DNA from: Nitrosomonas sp.
GTDB taxonomy: Bacteria > Pseudomonadota > Gammaproteobacteria > Burkholderiales > Nitrosomonadaceae
NCBI RefSeq assembly: GCF_019752095.1
Contig: NZ_JAIEMO010000003.1
Location: 186,001-250,000, forward strand
Reading direction: 5' to 3'
Length of the DNA: 64,000 bases
Part shown: positions 49,522 through 58,707 of the stretch, one piece after another
Layout: the number at the start of each line of letters is the position of its first letter
Numbering within the stretch: the first letter of the stretch is position 1
Notes under the pieces: generated by a model
What the model saw: only the letters and a program-made list of their open reading frames with translations
Databases searched by the model: none
What the model was told of the DNA's origin: nothing
Position numbers and translations under genes: made by a program

Positions 49522-50523
49522 TTAATTATTCCCATAAATATCATTTAACATTTCAGTAATTGTGGTGGATGTTTGAATAGCACCAATATCAATTTCGTAC
49601 ATGGCTGATCGAACGCCCGCAGGTACTGTACTGGGAGTCAGTCTGGGAAATACCTCATCAACTTTTATAAAGCTCAAATTCTGAAGGCGAAAACGTCTCG
49701 AATATTGATTACTGTGAACATTCAAATAACCAATTAATGCTAGATTGGTATCAAATCTGAAGAACAAATCATCAGGCATTCTATCCCTTAGGCTTTGAAT
49801 AATCTCAGGTAACGTTCGTCCTTCGTCTACTAATACAAACCTTGAAATTACCAAAAATATTAGACTCAGAACAGAATCATCCAGTTGCTCGAGCGAACTA
49901 ATCTTAGCTACGAATCTATCGGATGCCAATGTACTTTTAACCTCTAAAGCACACGACATAAGTTCGAAATCTTGTGGGGCATCTTCTGGCCCAACCCAAC
50001 CTTGAATCACATCATAGGCGGACACTCCAGAAGCCAATAATTGCTCGATGCAGTTCAATTCTCCCACTAAACCTAATTCTGCCTCTGGACTTAGAATCTC
50101 ATTACCCTTCTGCATAAAAGCTTGCCAAGCTCGGATACGAGAGAGAAATAATTCAAGCAACTTAATATCACTTTTTGTCTGATTAATTTCCAAAGTGCCC
50201 AATACATCTTCAACCACTTTTGAAAACAAATCTAAAGATCCGGCAGACTGCCTAACCAAGGAAAGTAAAGGTTGCTGGATTCCTTCAACGTTAACGATCT
50301 CAACTTTAAAACCGTTTCCCTTAGGCAAAGAGCTCGGGGATAGCTTAAGTGATGAAGAAAATCCCACAAGAACTGCCTCTAGATTGTCGGGGAAAAACCT
50401 TCCGGCCCGGACCGTAACTTGGCCATACTGAGTAATCTGAATTAATCTACAACCTGTGGAGCCTGAACTGGCTGTCAACGCATTCCATGCCCTTAGAAAA
50501 CTCGTATTATTCTGCTGAGCCAT
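49522..50523 (-). CDS. PD-(D/E)XK motif protein (DUF4420-like nuclease)
   Basis: With the ATG at 50523 (MAQQNNTSFLRAWNAL) the product has 333 residues; the frame opens seven codons earlier inside the Z1 gene. The nuclease core is read as PEAELGLVGELNCIEQLL (early acidic residue in helix 1), then QDFEL and CALEVKSTLASD, where the D/E-X-K catalytic set would be EVK near residues 194-196. Proteins of this DUF4420-like group occur beside Z1 and GHKL ATPases in restriction-linked loci. It is the likely DNA-cleaving part of the system. It overlaps the Z1 stop by 17 bases and precedes the AIPR gene by 2. Confidence 0.87.
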   Translation of the reverse strand: MAQQNNTSFLRAWNALTASSGSTGCRLIQITQYGQVTVRAGRFFPDNLEAVLVGFSSSLKLSPSSLPKGNGFKVEIVNVEGIQQPLLSLVRQSAGSLDLFSKVVEDVLGTLEINQTKSDIKLLELFLSRIRAWQAFMQKGNEILSPEAELGLVGELNCIEQLLASGVSAYDVIQGWVGPEDAPQDFELMSCALEVKSTLASDRFVAKISSLEQLDDSVLSLIFLVISRFVLVDEGRTLPEIIQSLRDRMPDDLFFRFDTNLALIGYLNVHSNQYSRRFRLQNLSFIKVDEVFPRLTPSTVPAGVRSAMYEIDIGAIQTSTTITEMLNDIYGNN

Positions 50524-53374
50524 ACTGCGACTCCCACAACACATTGTTAACTTCGTACTTTACTTTGACGCCTGCTTTGCTACCCGGGAAACTGATTCCA
50601 AACGCAACGATGTTCACCGAGTCTGGGGGGAAGTTCAACCCCGTCCTTTTCGCATCTAATAAATAAATCATGAGAAGCCCCCGGTCAGCATGCCCTTGAA
50701 TCCCGTATCTTTGAGCTCCATATCCACGAATATATCGAAGTGATGGTCCGCTTGGTAACTCAGGTTCTGTCCTGTTTTTAAGTCTTCCGGGATCGCGATG
50801 CCAAGCCTCCTTAGTAAAATCTAATGCCGCTAACCAACCTGCTTCATCAATATCAATTCCTTCATCTTTTGGAGAAAGAAGTCGCCCAATACTATATTTA
50901 CAATTTGTACTCCCTTTTGATTTTCGTTTGGTAAGGGGTATAGAAAATTGATGTATTGGAAATGCTACGTCCTCATCTCCACTTCCTCCAATTACCGCGA
51001 TGGTCCAATTAGTAAGTTCTCCAACAGCCGCCATTTTCGAAATGAACTCAGCCAGTAATTTGCTGTTGACTTTCATGACATCTGGATGGGTTTCATATGT
51101 ATTAAGGAAGTCCTCAACTACTAAATGTGAGATGTTTTCCCAAATAACCCCATTCCACTTTTCTTGGGATGTACCGCGCTTCTTTGAAGGGATAGCCGTG
51201 GGCTGACCAAGGCTAGTAATCATTACACTCAATGCTTCGAGATTTTTCTTCAGTTTCGTAGAGTCACGGAAAAATGAAATTGTCTCTAAAACCTCACCAC
51301 TGAAAGATAGGTAAAGAGGCTTCGAACTGCGCATCTTCAGTCTAGAAGTGACCATAAGCACAGGATGCGATTTCACTTTCAAGCCGTAGTCTAGTGGAGT
51401 ACCCTTTCTTGCAACCATTGCATCAAATTCCTCGCGCAACTCTTCTGATGCATCCGTAATATGTTCGAACCACTCAATTAGCTCACCTGTAGTATAGAGA
51501 CGACACAAATCCAAGTAACCAAGTCTATAGCCAAACCAACGTCCCATTTGCATCAATGTATCGTACATGCGTGATGCACGAAGAAAATAGCTGGTGCAAA
51601 GGCCCTCAAGGGTTAATCCTCGAGCTAACTTGTCACCTCCAACTGCAATAATCTTTAGCGGCACTACACTTTCGGCATAGTCAAGCGCATCCTTGGCGAA
51701 TCCATTTATCATTCGTACTTGGACTTCGTCTATAACCCCGTTTATTGCCGACCACACTTCATCCCATGAAAAATCTATAACTTGACCATCAATTAAATTT
51801 TTCTCATGAATTGCAACTGTGCTGGGAACGAAATCACTTTGCCAGATAGTCTTCAAATCATCGTGAATAAGTTGATGCCCAATTCTTCTCGCAAGCTTTT
51901 GCTTCATATCCAATAAGTGATTAGTAATGGTTTGATGCACTGTTTTTTGCACAGCATTGAACCTAGTCACATGAACTAGCATTGAACTGTGGTGAGATCC
52001 TTGACCACGCAATTTTCTAACTGCGCACGCGATAAAAAACGAGGAAATAGCATCCTCCAAACTTTTTGGCAAGCCACTTTGATTTATATGCGGAACTGAG
52101 TGATTATTTTTATGCTTTACTGGCATCCATCCAGATTGTCCATCCTCAGAACAATGATCAGCTATTGTTCTGGTCAGATCTAAAGCCTCCGTTCTTCCGT
52201 CAATACTCGATAAACCGAATACTCTAGCGGGTCCAACATAATTCGAAGGAGCGCTCAAATTTAGAATAAAAGAAGATGGAAATAGATCAGGGCCTTCTTC
52301 GTTTGTTGAACCTTTTTCATGGATAAAGATATTTGCGAAGGGAGTGGCCGTATACCCAACATAGGCTTTCTTTGAAAAGCTATTGAGAATCCTACGAATC
52401 AAACTATTGATAGCAGTTGGTTGATGTTCAGGATCAGCTTGATTGTTTTCATCTACAACTGTTTCTCCTGTGTCTACTGAAGCGTTGTCAGCCTCATCAT
52501 CAATTATGAGAAGTGGCAAATTGGTAACCAATCTTTTTCCTGTTTCGGGATCGGTGATATTGGCCACATGGTTTTGAATCCATCGGAGTAGCCTTTGCAA
52601 TACAGACTTATTTTTTTTTACAACAAAGAGCCATGGTTTTTGCTCGGGAGTGATTCCTAAATTTCGAGCATTTCTAGCACTGAAGTCACCATCTTCCGCA
52701 CGATAAGTCCCAAAGTTTGGTTTGATAGAGATGTCACTATTTTTCTCCCCTACACCGATTACCTTTAAATATTCTTGGTCTGCGCTGGTCTCAAAACCCA
52801 AGAAGCCCTCATCCAGTCGTATCTGGGTCTGAGCTCGAAGATTATTATGCAAACCAGAAAGAACAATGATGATTTTATAACCGGCATCAGCAGCCTTACA
52901 AATCAGACCTGTGTAGTTTCCTGTTTTTCCAGACTGAACATGACCGACCACCAATCCTCTTCTGTCCCACCCACCAGAGCGAACAGGATCTTCAAGAAGA
53001 CCTAATATTTCATCAGTAGTGTCATCAAGACCCTGTACGGCTATCCAAGGAAGTTTCTCCTCTTGCCATTCCCTATAGCGCTGCCAGTATCGCCAATCTC
53101 TTTTTCTTTCAGTTGTTAACCAGGTTTCATGATCTTCATTGTTTACTAGTATCCCGCTCTGGCCCATCCATACACTGTATCGACGAATGAGCTCTGAGAT
53201 GACCCAATCACAATCCACTTCGAATTGCCAAGAGGGTTTTAGACTCAACGCATCTTCAATTTTTTCTTCAATAAGAGTTGGAGTAATGCTTGCCTTATCC
53301 TCTTCCTCTTCTAACAAAAGTTGAACCATCTGGAGTAAACGAAGATTAATTTTTTCTCTTTGATGTTCCCTCAT
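50507..53374 (-). CDS. Z1 domain superfamily II ATPase/helicase-like protein
   Basis: The 955-residue protein has Walker A GHVQSGKTGNYTGLI (residues 144-158), LSGLHNNLRAQTQIRL, Walker B LLIIDDEADNASVD (about 289-302), VGYTATPFANIFI motif III and the Z1 domain around 500-650, with KIIAVGGDKLARGLTLEGLCTSYFLRASRMYDTLMQMGRWFGYR. Z1 proteins are predicted to translocate on or remodel nucleic acid and occur with MORC-type ATPases in restriction-linked islands. It overlaps the GHKL gene by 4 bases upstream, and the PD-(D/E)XK gene downstream, so all three are translated together. The motifs look active. Confidence 0.93.
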   Translation of the reverse strand: MREHQREKINLRLLQMVQLLLEEEEDKASITPTLIEEKIEDALSLKPSWQFEVDCDWVISELIRRYSVWMGQSGILVNNEDHETWLTTERKRDWRYWQRYREWQEEKLPWIAVQGLDDTTDEILGLLEDPVRSGGWDRRGLVVGHVQSGKTGNYTGLICKAADAGYKIIIVLSGLHNNLRAQTQIRLDEGFLGFETSADQEYLKVIGVGEKNSDISIKPNFGTYRAEDGDFSARNARNLGITPEQKPWLFVVKKNKSVLQRLLRWIQNHVANITDPETGKRLVTNLPLLIIDDEADNASVDTGETVVDENNQADPEHQPTAINSLIRRILNSFSKKAYVGYTATPFANIFIHEKGSTNEEGPDLFPSSFILNLSAPSNYVGPARVFGLSSIDGRTEALDLTRTIADHCSEDGQSGWMPVKHKNNHSVPHINQSGLPKSLEDAISSFFIACAVRKLRGQGSHHSSMLVHVTRFNAVQKTVHQTITNHLLDMKQKLARRIGHQLIHDDLKTIWQSDFVPSTVAIHEKNLIDGQVIDFSWDEVWSAINGVIDEVQVRMINGFAKDALDYAESVVPLKIIAVGGDKLARGLTLEGLCTSYFLRASRMYDTLMQMGRWFGYRLGYLDLCRLYTTGELIEWFEHITDASEELREEFDAMVARKGTPLDYGLKVKSHPVLMVTSRLKMRSSKPLYLSFSGEVLETISFFRDSTKLKKNLEALSVMITSLGQPTAIPSKKRGTSQEKWNGVIWENISHLVVEDFLNTYETHPDVMKVNSKLLAEFISKMAAVGELTNWTIAVIGGSGDEDVAFPIHQFSIPLTKRKSKGSTNCKYSIGRLLSPKDEGIDIDEAGWLAALDFTKEAWHRDPGRLKNRTEPELPSGPSLRYIRGYGAQRYGIQGHADRGLLMIYLLDAKRTGLNFPPDSVNIVAFGISFPGSKAGVKVKYEVNNVLWESQYGSAE

Positions 53375-54900
53375 AGCTCAGCCTCTTGGGATGGATCTAT
53401 TAATGATTCAATAAGCTTTGGATATTTGTGGAATGGTTCTGATTCCAACAACCTTTTCTTAGCTAACTCAGACGAAAGACCTTTTTTGATGACCAAATTT
53501 CGATACATAATCTTAAGTATTCGTACCACATCCTCTGGCGGTGAATCATCAAAGCCAGTAGATGGTGTTTCTTTGTTTTCAGCAGTGTCAATCCAAATTC
53601 GTTGAACTGGTATTGTTTCCTCTAGAACACGTAACATCGCCTTTACTTGGGGTAACAATGGACCAGCCTCGTCGATAACTGCCCTAATTGAAGGGTGATC
53701 GAGATCTACTCGGTAACGCATGCCGCCTGTGAAATGATCTGCTCTCCACGCTTGTATAACTTCTGTTCCTTCATTGGTTCGTGGCGCCCTTCCTCTATGA
53801 GCAAATGCTCTTCGAGCTCGCGCACGAGTTGCTTCTGCCATCTGAGTAAGCCAAGGCCTCAATGCAATAGGAGGACGAGCAGTAGACTTTCGAATATCAA
53901 TCTTCCAATCCTGATCAACGGAATTAGGGATATCCAATCTAATTCTGGCTAGCCTATGAGCCTCATCTTTAGTCCAAGATCTGCCTACCCCTAGACTTAG
54001 CCAACTCCCGGCCAAAAGAAGTCTCTCATTTCTATAGACATAAAAGCCTTGCTGTGCAGTCCACCCATCTGGTCCTTGGGCCTCTATATATTCCTTCTCC
54101 AATATACGATCTTTGTGCGGCAAAACATGGCATTCACAAATCACTTTTGGAAAACTAGGCGCAGATGCTGGTGGCGAATGCCAAGGCTTTGCCGGATGAC
54201 CCAATAAAAATGGATCCCAAGGAGAAATTTTAATGTCGTTAATAGTTATCGTTAATTTGGGTTTTAAACCCTCAAGATATCGGTGAAAAACCATTGAAAG
54301 ATGGTTTTCAACTCGATCAATCAAACTTAAAAAATCCTTCTGGGAAAAGCTTGTAGATACGATCCGATCTAGATTTTCCCAAAGTACGATCGTTCCACTT
54401 TTCTGATCATTTAAATCAGCAAGAAATGGAAGAGAATCCTCCTGTGCGCCTTCCAGTAGATACCATCCATCGCCTTCACTTTCTTGCAAGATATCCAAAT
54501 CCCATCTGAGATAACTCTCATTTTTAAAACCTGCTTTTTTTGTAGCTACGGTTAGTCTTCTTGCCTGTGAAAAAGAAGCAGTTTTAAGTCCCATTCCAAA
54601 TCGACCTAGATCATCAGATGATCTTTCATCAAGTGGATTGAACTCGCCAAGACGCATTGCTTTATCAAGGGTTTCATCGGACATTCCGGTGCCATCATCG
54701 AGAATTGATATTCGGCTACTAGAGCCATTCCAATAAAACTTTAACCGCACAACCTTTGCTTTTGCAGCAATACTATTATCAATAATGTCCGCCAATGCAG
54801 AAGCTGTGCTATAACCCAAACCGCGGAGAGCCTCAAACATTGCAGCAGCTTTGGGTGGAGCATGACGCTTTTTTGATGATTGACTTGTATTGAAACCCAT
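53371..54900 (-). CDS. MORC/MutL-like GHKL ATPase of the defence operon
   Basis: The 509-residue protein has the GHKL ATP-binding fold near its start: N box ALADIIDNSIAA (about 36-46), G1 box LDDGTGM (67-73) and G2 box LGRFGMGLKTASF (98-110), followed by a transducer-like domain with KDFLSLIDRVENHLSMVFH and GFYVYRNERLL. This arrangement fits bacterial MORC-type relatives of MutL. Such ATPases are thought to clamp or compact DNA on ATP binding. The start codon overlaps the sigma factor stop by 1 base and the end overlaps the Z1 start by 4. It probably senses or grips invading DNA with Z1 and the nuclease; this is inference. Confidence 0.9.
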   Translation of the reverse strand: MGFNTSQSSKKRHAPPKAAAMFEALRGLGYSTASALADIIDNSIAAKAKVVRLKFYWNGSSSRISILDDGTGMSDETLDKAMRLGEFNPLDERSSDDLGRFGMGLKTASFSQARRLTVATKKAGFKNESYLRWDLDILQESEGDGWYLLEGAQEDSLPFLADLNDQKSGTIVLWENLDRIVSTSFSQKDFLSLIDRVENHLSMVFHRYLEGLKPKLTITINDIKISPWDPFLLGHPAKPWHSPPASAPSFPKVICECHVLPHKDRILEKEYIEAQGPDGWTAQQGFYVYRNERLLLAGSWLSLGVGRSWTKDEAHRLARIRLDIPNSVDQDWKIDIRKSTARPPIALRPWLTQMAEATRARARRAFAHRGRAPRTNEGTEVIQAWRADHFTGGMRYRVDLDHPSIRAVIDEAGPLLPQVKAMLRVLEETIPVQRIWIDTAENKETPSTGFDDSPPEDVVRILKIMYRNLVIKKGLSSELAKKRLLESEPFHKYPKLIESLIDPSQEAEL

Positions 54901-57002
54901 CAGCCATTCTCCTCAACATCTGATTCTGATTTGGACTCATCAACGCCTAGACATTTTAGATCCGCTTGAATATCACTACGATGCTCGTAATTCAGAAATG
55001 CCGCAAAGCACTTTGCTCGCACAGGATTCCTTAGTTTTTTTAGAACCTTAGATTCAATTTGCCTAACCCTCTCACGCGTAACACCGAAAATCTGCCCTAC
55101 TTGTTCAAGCGTCATCTCTTCCTTACCTTCCAAGCCAAAGCGCAATCGAAGTACCGAGGCTTCCCTTTCATCCAGCTTATCCAAAAAACTCGAGACGAAA
55201 TCGGAAAGCTGAACATCAGCACATTTTTCTTCCGGAGATTTATCGGTTGCGAGAATACTAGATCCAAAATCCAAATCATCTAGATCACAATCATTGCCCA
55301 TGTCACCAAAAAGAACAGCGTCATCCGAGAACTTAAGTAGCTTTTTAAGCTTATCAATATCCTTTCCCGAATTAGAAGCTAGAGAGTTCAATGGCATATT
55401 GAATCCAAATTCTTGTTGGTGCTTATCGTTGAGTCGCCTTAGAACGTTTAATTCCTCGACGACATGTACAGGCAAACGAATAATTCGGCTGGTATCTGCA
55501 ATGGCTCTTGTGACTCTTTGTTTAATCCACCAAGTGGCATAAGTTGAAAACTTGAAACCTTTACGATAATCAAACTTATCTACCGCTTTAAATAAACCAA
55601 TGTTTCCTTCTTGAATAAGATCGCTTAGATCTAACCCTCTACCTTGATATTTCCTTGCGATATGGACGACTAGTCTCAAGTTTGCATATACAAACTCATT
55701 TTTGCTGTGTTCAAATATTTCCAGCTGTGTTTGAATAGCGGAGGACACTTCTGTAGTCAACAGATGACTACTCTCTTTGAAGCGCTTGAGAAAATCTACA
55801 CTCGGTCTTGGGATATGCTGGTCTTCTTCGAGCAAACTCAGATTCTCTCGAGCAACTAGAAGATATTCCTCAAAACTTTGCTGGTTTTCATCCTCACCGA
55901 GCTTATTCGTATCAAACTCATAATCTGACTCTTCGGCAGGTTCTATATCCGCCACCTCGGATTCCCCAGCTTCATTGAGATCAACTGCCGTTAATACCTT
56001 TTTTACTGGCAAAACTGATTCTAACAAAGACTTCTCTTGCCACACTAGAGAACGAACAATTGAGATGATCGCGCTGTCGATTCTCTGTCCTATTCTCTCC
56101 TCAAGAGTCTTGTCTACTAAATCTCTTGATCTTACATCCTTAAGCATCAGATCAATTAAACGAGACTTATCCTGCAGGTCGTCTAATAGGTTCTGCAATA
56201 AGTTTGCTGCATCTTCGGATTCAACAGAACTTTTCTCTGGTATCTTCGCAGGTAACCACTCACCCAACTTATCTACATAAATACCATCCAGCTCGAGTAA
56301 TCTTGTTAGAACATGTCTGACAGATAAGTAATCTTCAGGGAACTCGTTGAGTAAAACATCCGCAAGCGAATCTTCGTCTACACACCCGAACGAAAGGGCT
56401 TGGCATATTAAGTGAAAAGTACCTGGGTATTCATACACATTGAACGATTTAAAAACAATCACTTCAGGAAGATAAAAGTCAACTTCATCCCAATTTTGAT
56501 CTCTGTCTACTGGCTTAAAGATTGTTAGTCTTTCATGACTAGCCTTCACGGCCTTTCGACATTCCATATCGTCCTCAGGAGTCAACACTTCAGGCTCGGG
56601 CAACCATAGAAACTGCTCAAATTCTATTACTGCAGGCAGATCTTCAGCATTTGAAAATGCTTGCGCATCTAGTTGAGGCTCAGATTGAGCTTCTGGTTTT
56701 AGTTGCTGCTCTGATTTCTCAGAGAACACTGACAAGATTTCTGAATTACCAACACTATGGACTAAATCAAAAACACTTTGATTCGCATTGTTGCAAACCG
56801 AGAGGCTCGCTCCCATTCCAATTAGCATCTCAACTAAAGATAAATGGCCATGTCTAATGGCTAACATCAACGGGGTATTACCTTCAGCATCAGTTGCTTC
56901 GATAACCCCTTCCTTCCTAACTTGAGGCGCTACTGCTGCAACTATTCCACTTCGAATAGCTAACTTTAGCAAGGGGCTGATTTTTTTGGAGGTCTCAGAC
57001 AT
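54900..57002 (-). CDS. RpoD-like sigma-70 factor with N-terminal ankyrin repeats
   Basis: The 700-residue protein starts with two ankyrin-type repeats (about 35-95: [32 protein letters not shown]). A long acidic linker follows, with a WLPEPEV segment and a possible winged-helix part (residues 195-250, [21 protein letters not shown]). A full sigma core is C-terminal: region 2 (435-505, [26 protein letters not shown] and [17 protein letters not shown]), region 3 (510-600) and region 4 (605-665, [23 protein letters not shown]). The DNA-recognition residues are primary-sigma-like. It is the first gene of the operon and touches the GHKL gene. I know no characterised defence system with such a protein; it could direct RNA polymerase to its own promoter or target a phage-modified polymerase. 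Confidence 0.92.
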   Translation of the reverse strand: MSETSKKISPLLKLAIRSGIVAAVAPQVRKEGVIEATDAEGNTPLMLAIRHGHLSLVEMLIGMGASLSVCNNANQSVFDLVHSVGNSEILSVFSEKSEQQLKPEAQSEPQLDAQAFSNAEDLPAVIEFEQFLWLPEPEVLTPEDDMECRKAVKASHERLTIFKPVDRDQNWDEVDFYLPEVIVFKSFNVYEYPGTFHLICQALSFGCVDEDSLADVLLNEFPEDYLSVRHVLTRLLELDGIYVDKLGEWLPAKIPEKSSVESEDAANLLQNLLDDLQDKSRLIDLMLKDVRSRDLVDKTLEERIGQRIDSAIISIVRSLVWQEKSLLESVLPVKKVLTAVDLNEAGESEVADIEPAEESDYEFDTNKLGEDENQQSFEEYLLVARENLSLLEEDQHIPRPSVDFLKRFKESSHLLTTEVSSAIQTQLEIFEHSKNEFVYANLRLVVHIARKYQGRGLDLSDLIQEGNIGLFKAVDKFDYRKGFKFSTYATWWIKQRVTRAIADTSRIIRLPVHVVEELNVLRRLNDKHQQEFGFNMPLNSLASNSGKDIDKLKKLLKFSDDAVLFGDMGNDCDLDDLDFGSSILATDKSPEEKCADVQLSDFVSSFLDKLDEREASVLRLRFGLEGKEEMTLEQVGQIFGVTRERVRQIESKVLKKLRNPVRAKCFAAFLNYEHRSDIQADLKCLGVDESKSESDVEENG

Positions 57003-57010
57003 AGATGCAA

Positions 57011-57061
57011 CAAATTGGTTAAATAATTAGTAATTTAAATTTATGTCGTCAAACCAATTTG
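57011..57061 (-). promoter_or_regulatory. promoter of the sigma-ankyrin defence operon within a 10-bp inverted repeat
   Basis: On the minus strand a -35 TTGACG (57047-57052), 17-base spacer and -10 TAATTA (57024-57029) stand just before the sigma gene start at 57002. CAAATTGGTT (57011-57020) and its exact reverse complement AACCAATTTG (57052-57061) bracket these boxes. A regulator bound to both arms could loop or close the promoter. The distal arm runs into the IS-remnant end (TGTCCAAATTGG reading outward), so part of this promoter may have come with the insertion. Confidence 0.55.
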
Positions 57062-57091
57062 GACAGATGGCTGATTAAATTAATAGACGCT

Positions 57092-57435
57092 TTAGTTCAT
57101 CAGTTTAGAAAATTTTGTTTGATTATCGTAATTCATTTGTCGCCACATCGCTAATGTTCGTAGCTTTCTTTCTCTCATGCATTCATGAATAGGTTGACTC
57201 CGACTATAAAAGACATCAGCGGGTGTCAGATTATACAGTGACTCATGGTAGCGTTCGTGAGAGTAGTAATCAACAAGCTGCCGAATGCAATCTTGCAGCT
57301 CACCGGGAAAGCAATAGTTTTCCAGCAAGATATATTCAATGAGCGATGCCAGCGCTCGATTTTACCTTGAGTCTGTGGATGGTAAGGGTTTGCCATGAAT
57401 ATGGTTATTGACAGATAGCTACTAAACTTTCTCAT
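57092..57435 (-). mobile_element. IS transposase remnant (DDE integrase core, 3' part only)
   Basis: Two overlapping frames encode the end of an IS3-like transposase: ANPYHPQTQGKIERWHRSLN (upper frame, up to about 57330) continues in another frame as ILLENYCFPGELQDCI, then YYSHERYHESLYNLTPADVFYSRSQ to a stop at 57092. One lost base after HRSL explains the frame change. The catalytic N-terminal two thirds of the gene and the left end are missing, so it cannot transpose. The outward end probably lies near 57055-57065 (TGTCCAAATTGG). The 236 bases between it and the next small gene (57436-57671) are AT-rich with nothing else recognised. Confidence 0.8.
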
Positions 57436-57671
57436 TTACCAATTTAAAGACATATTATTATATCGACTCTATTTAAAATAGATTTAGTGCCGTTCCGAAT
57501 CTACCTATCATGAAAGTAACTATAATTTGATTATGTGTCGCTTAATCATTATCAGGATCAGAAGAGCTATTTTCTCTAACTCAAAGCCAGACTCCACGAA
57601 TTACTGCGGTAATAATTTACATTCAATATAAATTTATGTGGGTAGTTTTAATGATACTTACTGGCGAATCT

Positions 57672-57854
57672 TCAACGCGGTTTAATACTTTCTATGAATT
57701 TGTAGGCGCGGGATTTTCGAATTTGCTGCCAATCTTTTTCGGAAACCATTATTCCATTTTTCTCATCAGCTATAGCATGCAATAAATCCTCAATCGTTGC
57801 TTCTTTCGTCACCCTTGCTTCTAACGCGATAACCCGTCTTTTAAGCATTGTCAT
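57672..57854 (-). CDS. small hypothetical protein of the integrative element
   Basis: The 60-residue product (MTMLKRRVIALEARV..., SEKDWQQIRKSRAYKFIESIKPR) begins with a short amphipathic helix and is charged throughout; I recognise no family. It overlaps the preceding small gene by 14 bases, and the same is true of the next junction, so the three small genes (58441 to 57672) act as one translational unit. Such coupling supports that it is real. Confidence 0.6.
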   Translation of the reverse strand: MTMLKRRVIALEARVTKEATIEDLLHAIADEKNGIMVSEKDWQQIRKSRAYKFIESIKPR

Positions 57855-58029
57855 CTTGCTTGCCGCTCACAAAGACTACTTTTAGTACCATTCTTCCATG
57901 CGCTTTTGCTTCCTCAATTTGTTGGTGCTGTTCAGGAGTCCACTCATCATTAAATTTAATCATAACCAAAGGTGTTTGATCAGGCATTATCATTTGCTCT
58001 AGTTTCATCAACCTATTTTTTATGTTCAT
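57841..58029 (-). CDS. small hypothetical protein of the integrative element
   Basis: The start chosen is the ATG at 58027-58029 (MNIKNRLMKLEQMI), giving 62 residues; an earlier in-frame ATG would lie deep inside the gene upstream. The protein has a helical start and a strand-rich part (LVMIKFNDEWTPEQHQQIEEAKAHGRMVLKVVFV). No family was recognised. It overlaps its neighbours by 17 bases upstream and 14 downstream. Confidence 0.65.
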   Translation of the reverse strand: MNIKNRLMKLEQMIMPDQTPLVMIKFNDEWTPEQHQQIEEAKAHGRMVLKVVFVSGKQDDNA

Positions 58030-58441
58030 TGGCTTGCTCCAATGCAGATAAACGTTTTTCAAGCTCATCAATCTCTTTGATCCTTGCCAATGTCCCTAGG
58101 CTGGTCAGTAGCGCGCTTCCCTGACTCGGAGCAAGCGTTCCGTTAGCAACAGCCTGAATAATTGATTGACCTTGTGTTGATAAATCGACATCTACTGGCA
58201 AGCTGATCTTTACAGATTGTTCCATTGATTTTATTGGAGGAATAACCCGCTCCAGTAGCAATTTGGCTGCTTGTGAATCGCCTTCCTTAGCTTTAATGAC
58301 CAACTGTTCGATAATTTCCGGTAGATGTTGGGCGATGTTCTCCCTTAACTGCGCCACCTTTCCAGTACCAGGGGTACGGCCGCGCGGATTACCGCTTTCC
58401 CCTTTCTTCCAGCGTCCACGTTCTTTTTTTGCTGTTGTCAT
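58013..58441 (-). CDS. DUF5681-like phage/element protein
   Basis: The 142-residue protein starts with a basic, glycine-rich segment RGRWKKGESGNPRGRTPGTGK, which is the hallmark of DUF5681-type proteins found in prophages and mobile elements. A helical part follows (LRENIAQHLPEIIEQLVIKAKEGDSQAAKLLLERVIPP) and a coiled tail. Similar proteins sit near phage packaging or replication genes; the function is not established. It is the first of three overlapping small genes and follows the iteron-like region on the same strand as the primase-like gene. Confidence 0.75.
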   Translation of the reverse strand: MTTAKKERGRWKKGESGNPRGRTPGTGKVAQLRENIAQHLPEIIEQLVIKAKEGDSQAAKLLLERVIPPIKSMEQSVKISLPVDVDLSTQGQSIIQAVANGTLAPSQGSALLTSLGTLARIKEIDELEKRLSALEQANEHKK

Positions 58442-58470
58442 TGCTTTTCTCCTGCTTTAACAAGTGAGGG

Positions 58471-58707
58471 AGTTCTCAATTCTCTTCATAGTTCTCGTCC
58501 GTGAGAGAACTGGATTTCGCTTACTGGGCAATGACTTAAACTTTCGGTTCTCCAATTCTCCAGTCCTCTATTACACCTCCATAAAAAAGTATTTTTATAC
58601 TTAGTAGAGAGACAGAGAGAGAATAGTGAACTATTGCTTAAAACCCTTACCCAGCAAAGATTTCCCAGTTCTCTACTGTGAGAGAACTGGAAGAGAACTA
58701 GAGAACT
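58471..58707. repeat. cluster of GAGAACT heptamers and a 10-bp-arm palindrome (iteron-like)
   Basis: GAGAACT occurs seven times on either strand within 237 bases: 58471, 58490 and 58667 (minus), and 58505, 58682, 58693 and 58701 (plus). Two are combined in a perfect palindrome CCAGTTCTCT-N6-AGAGAACTGG at 58665-58690, and two others in GTTCTC-N8-GAGAAC at 58491-58510. A purine-rich run (58610-58632) lies between the two groups. The 256-base gap has no plausible gene. Next to a primase/helicase gene this resembles an element replication origin, but a regulator binding site is also possible. Confidence 0.75.

Noticed and set aside
58471-58707. CRISPR-like array
   Set aside because: The repeated units are only 7-10 bases, in both orientations and unevenly spaced, and no cas gene is present in the window.
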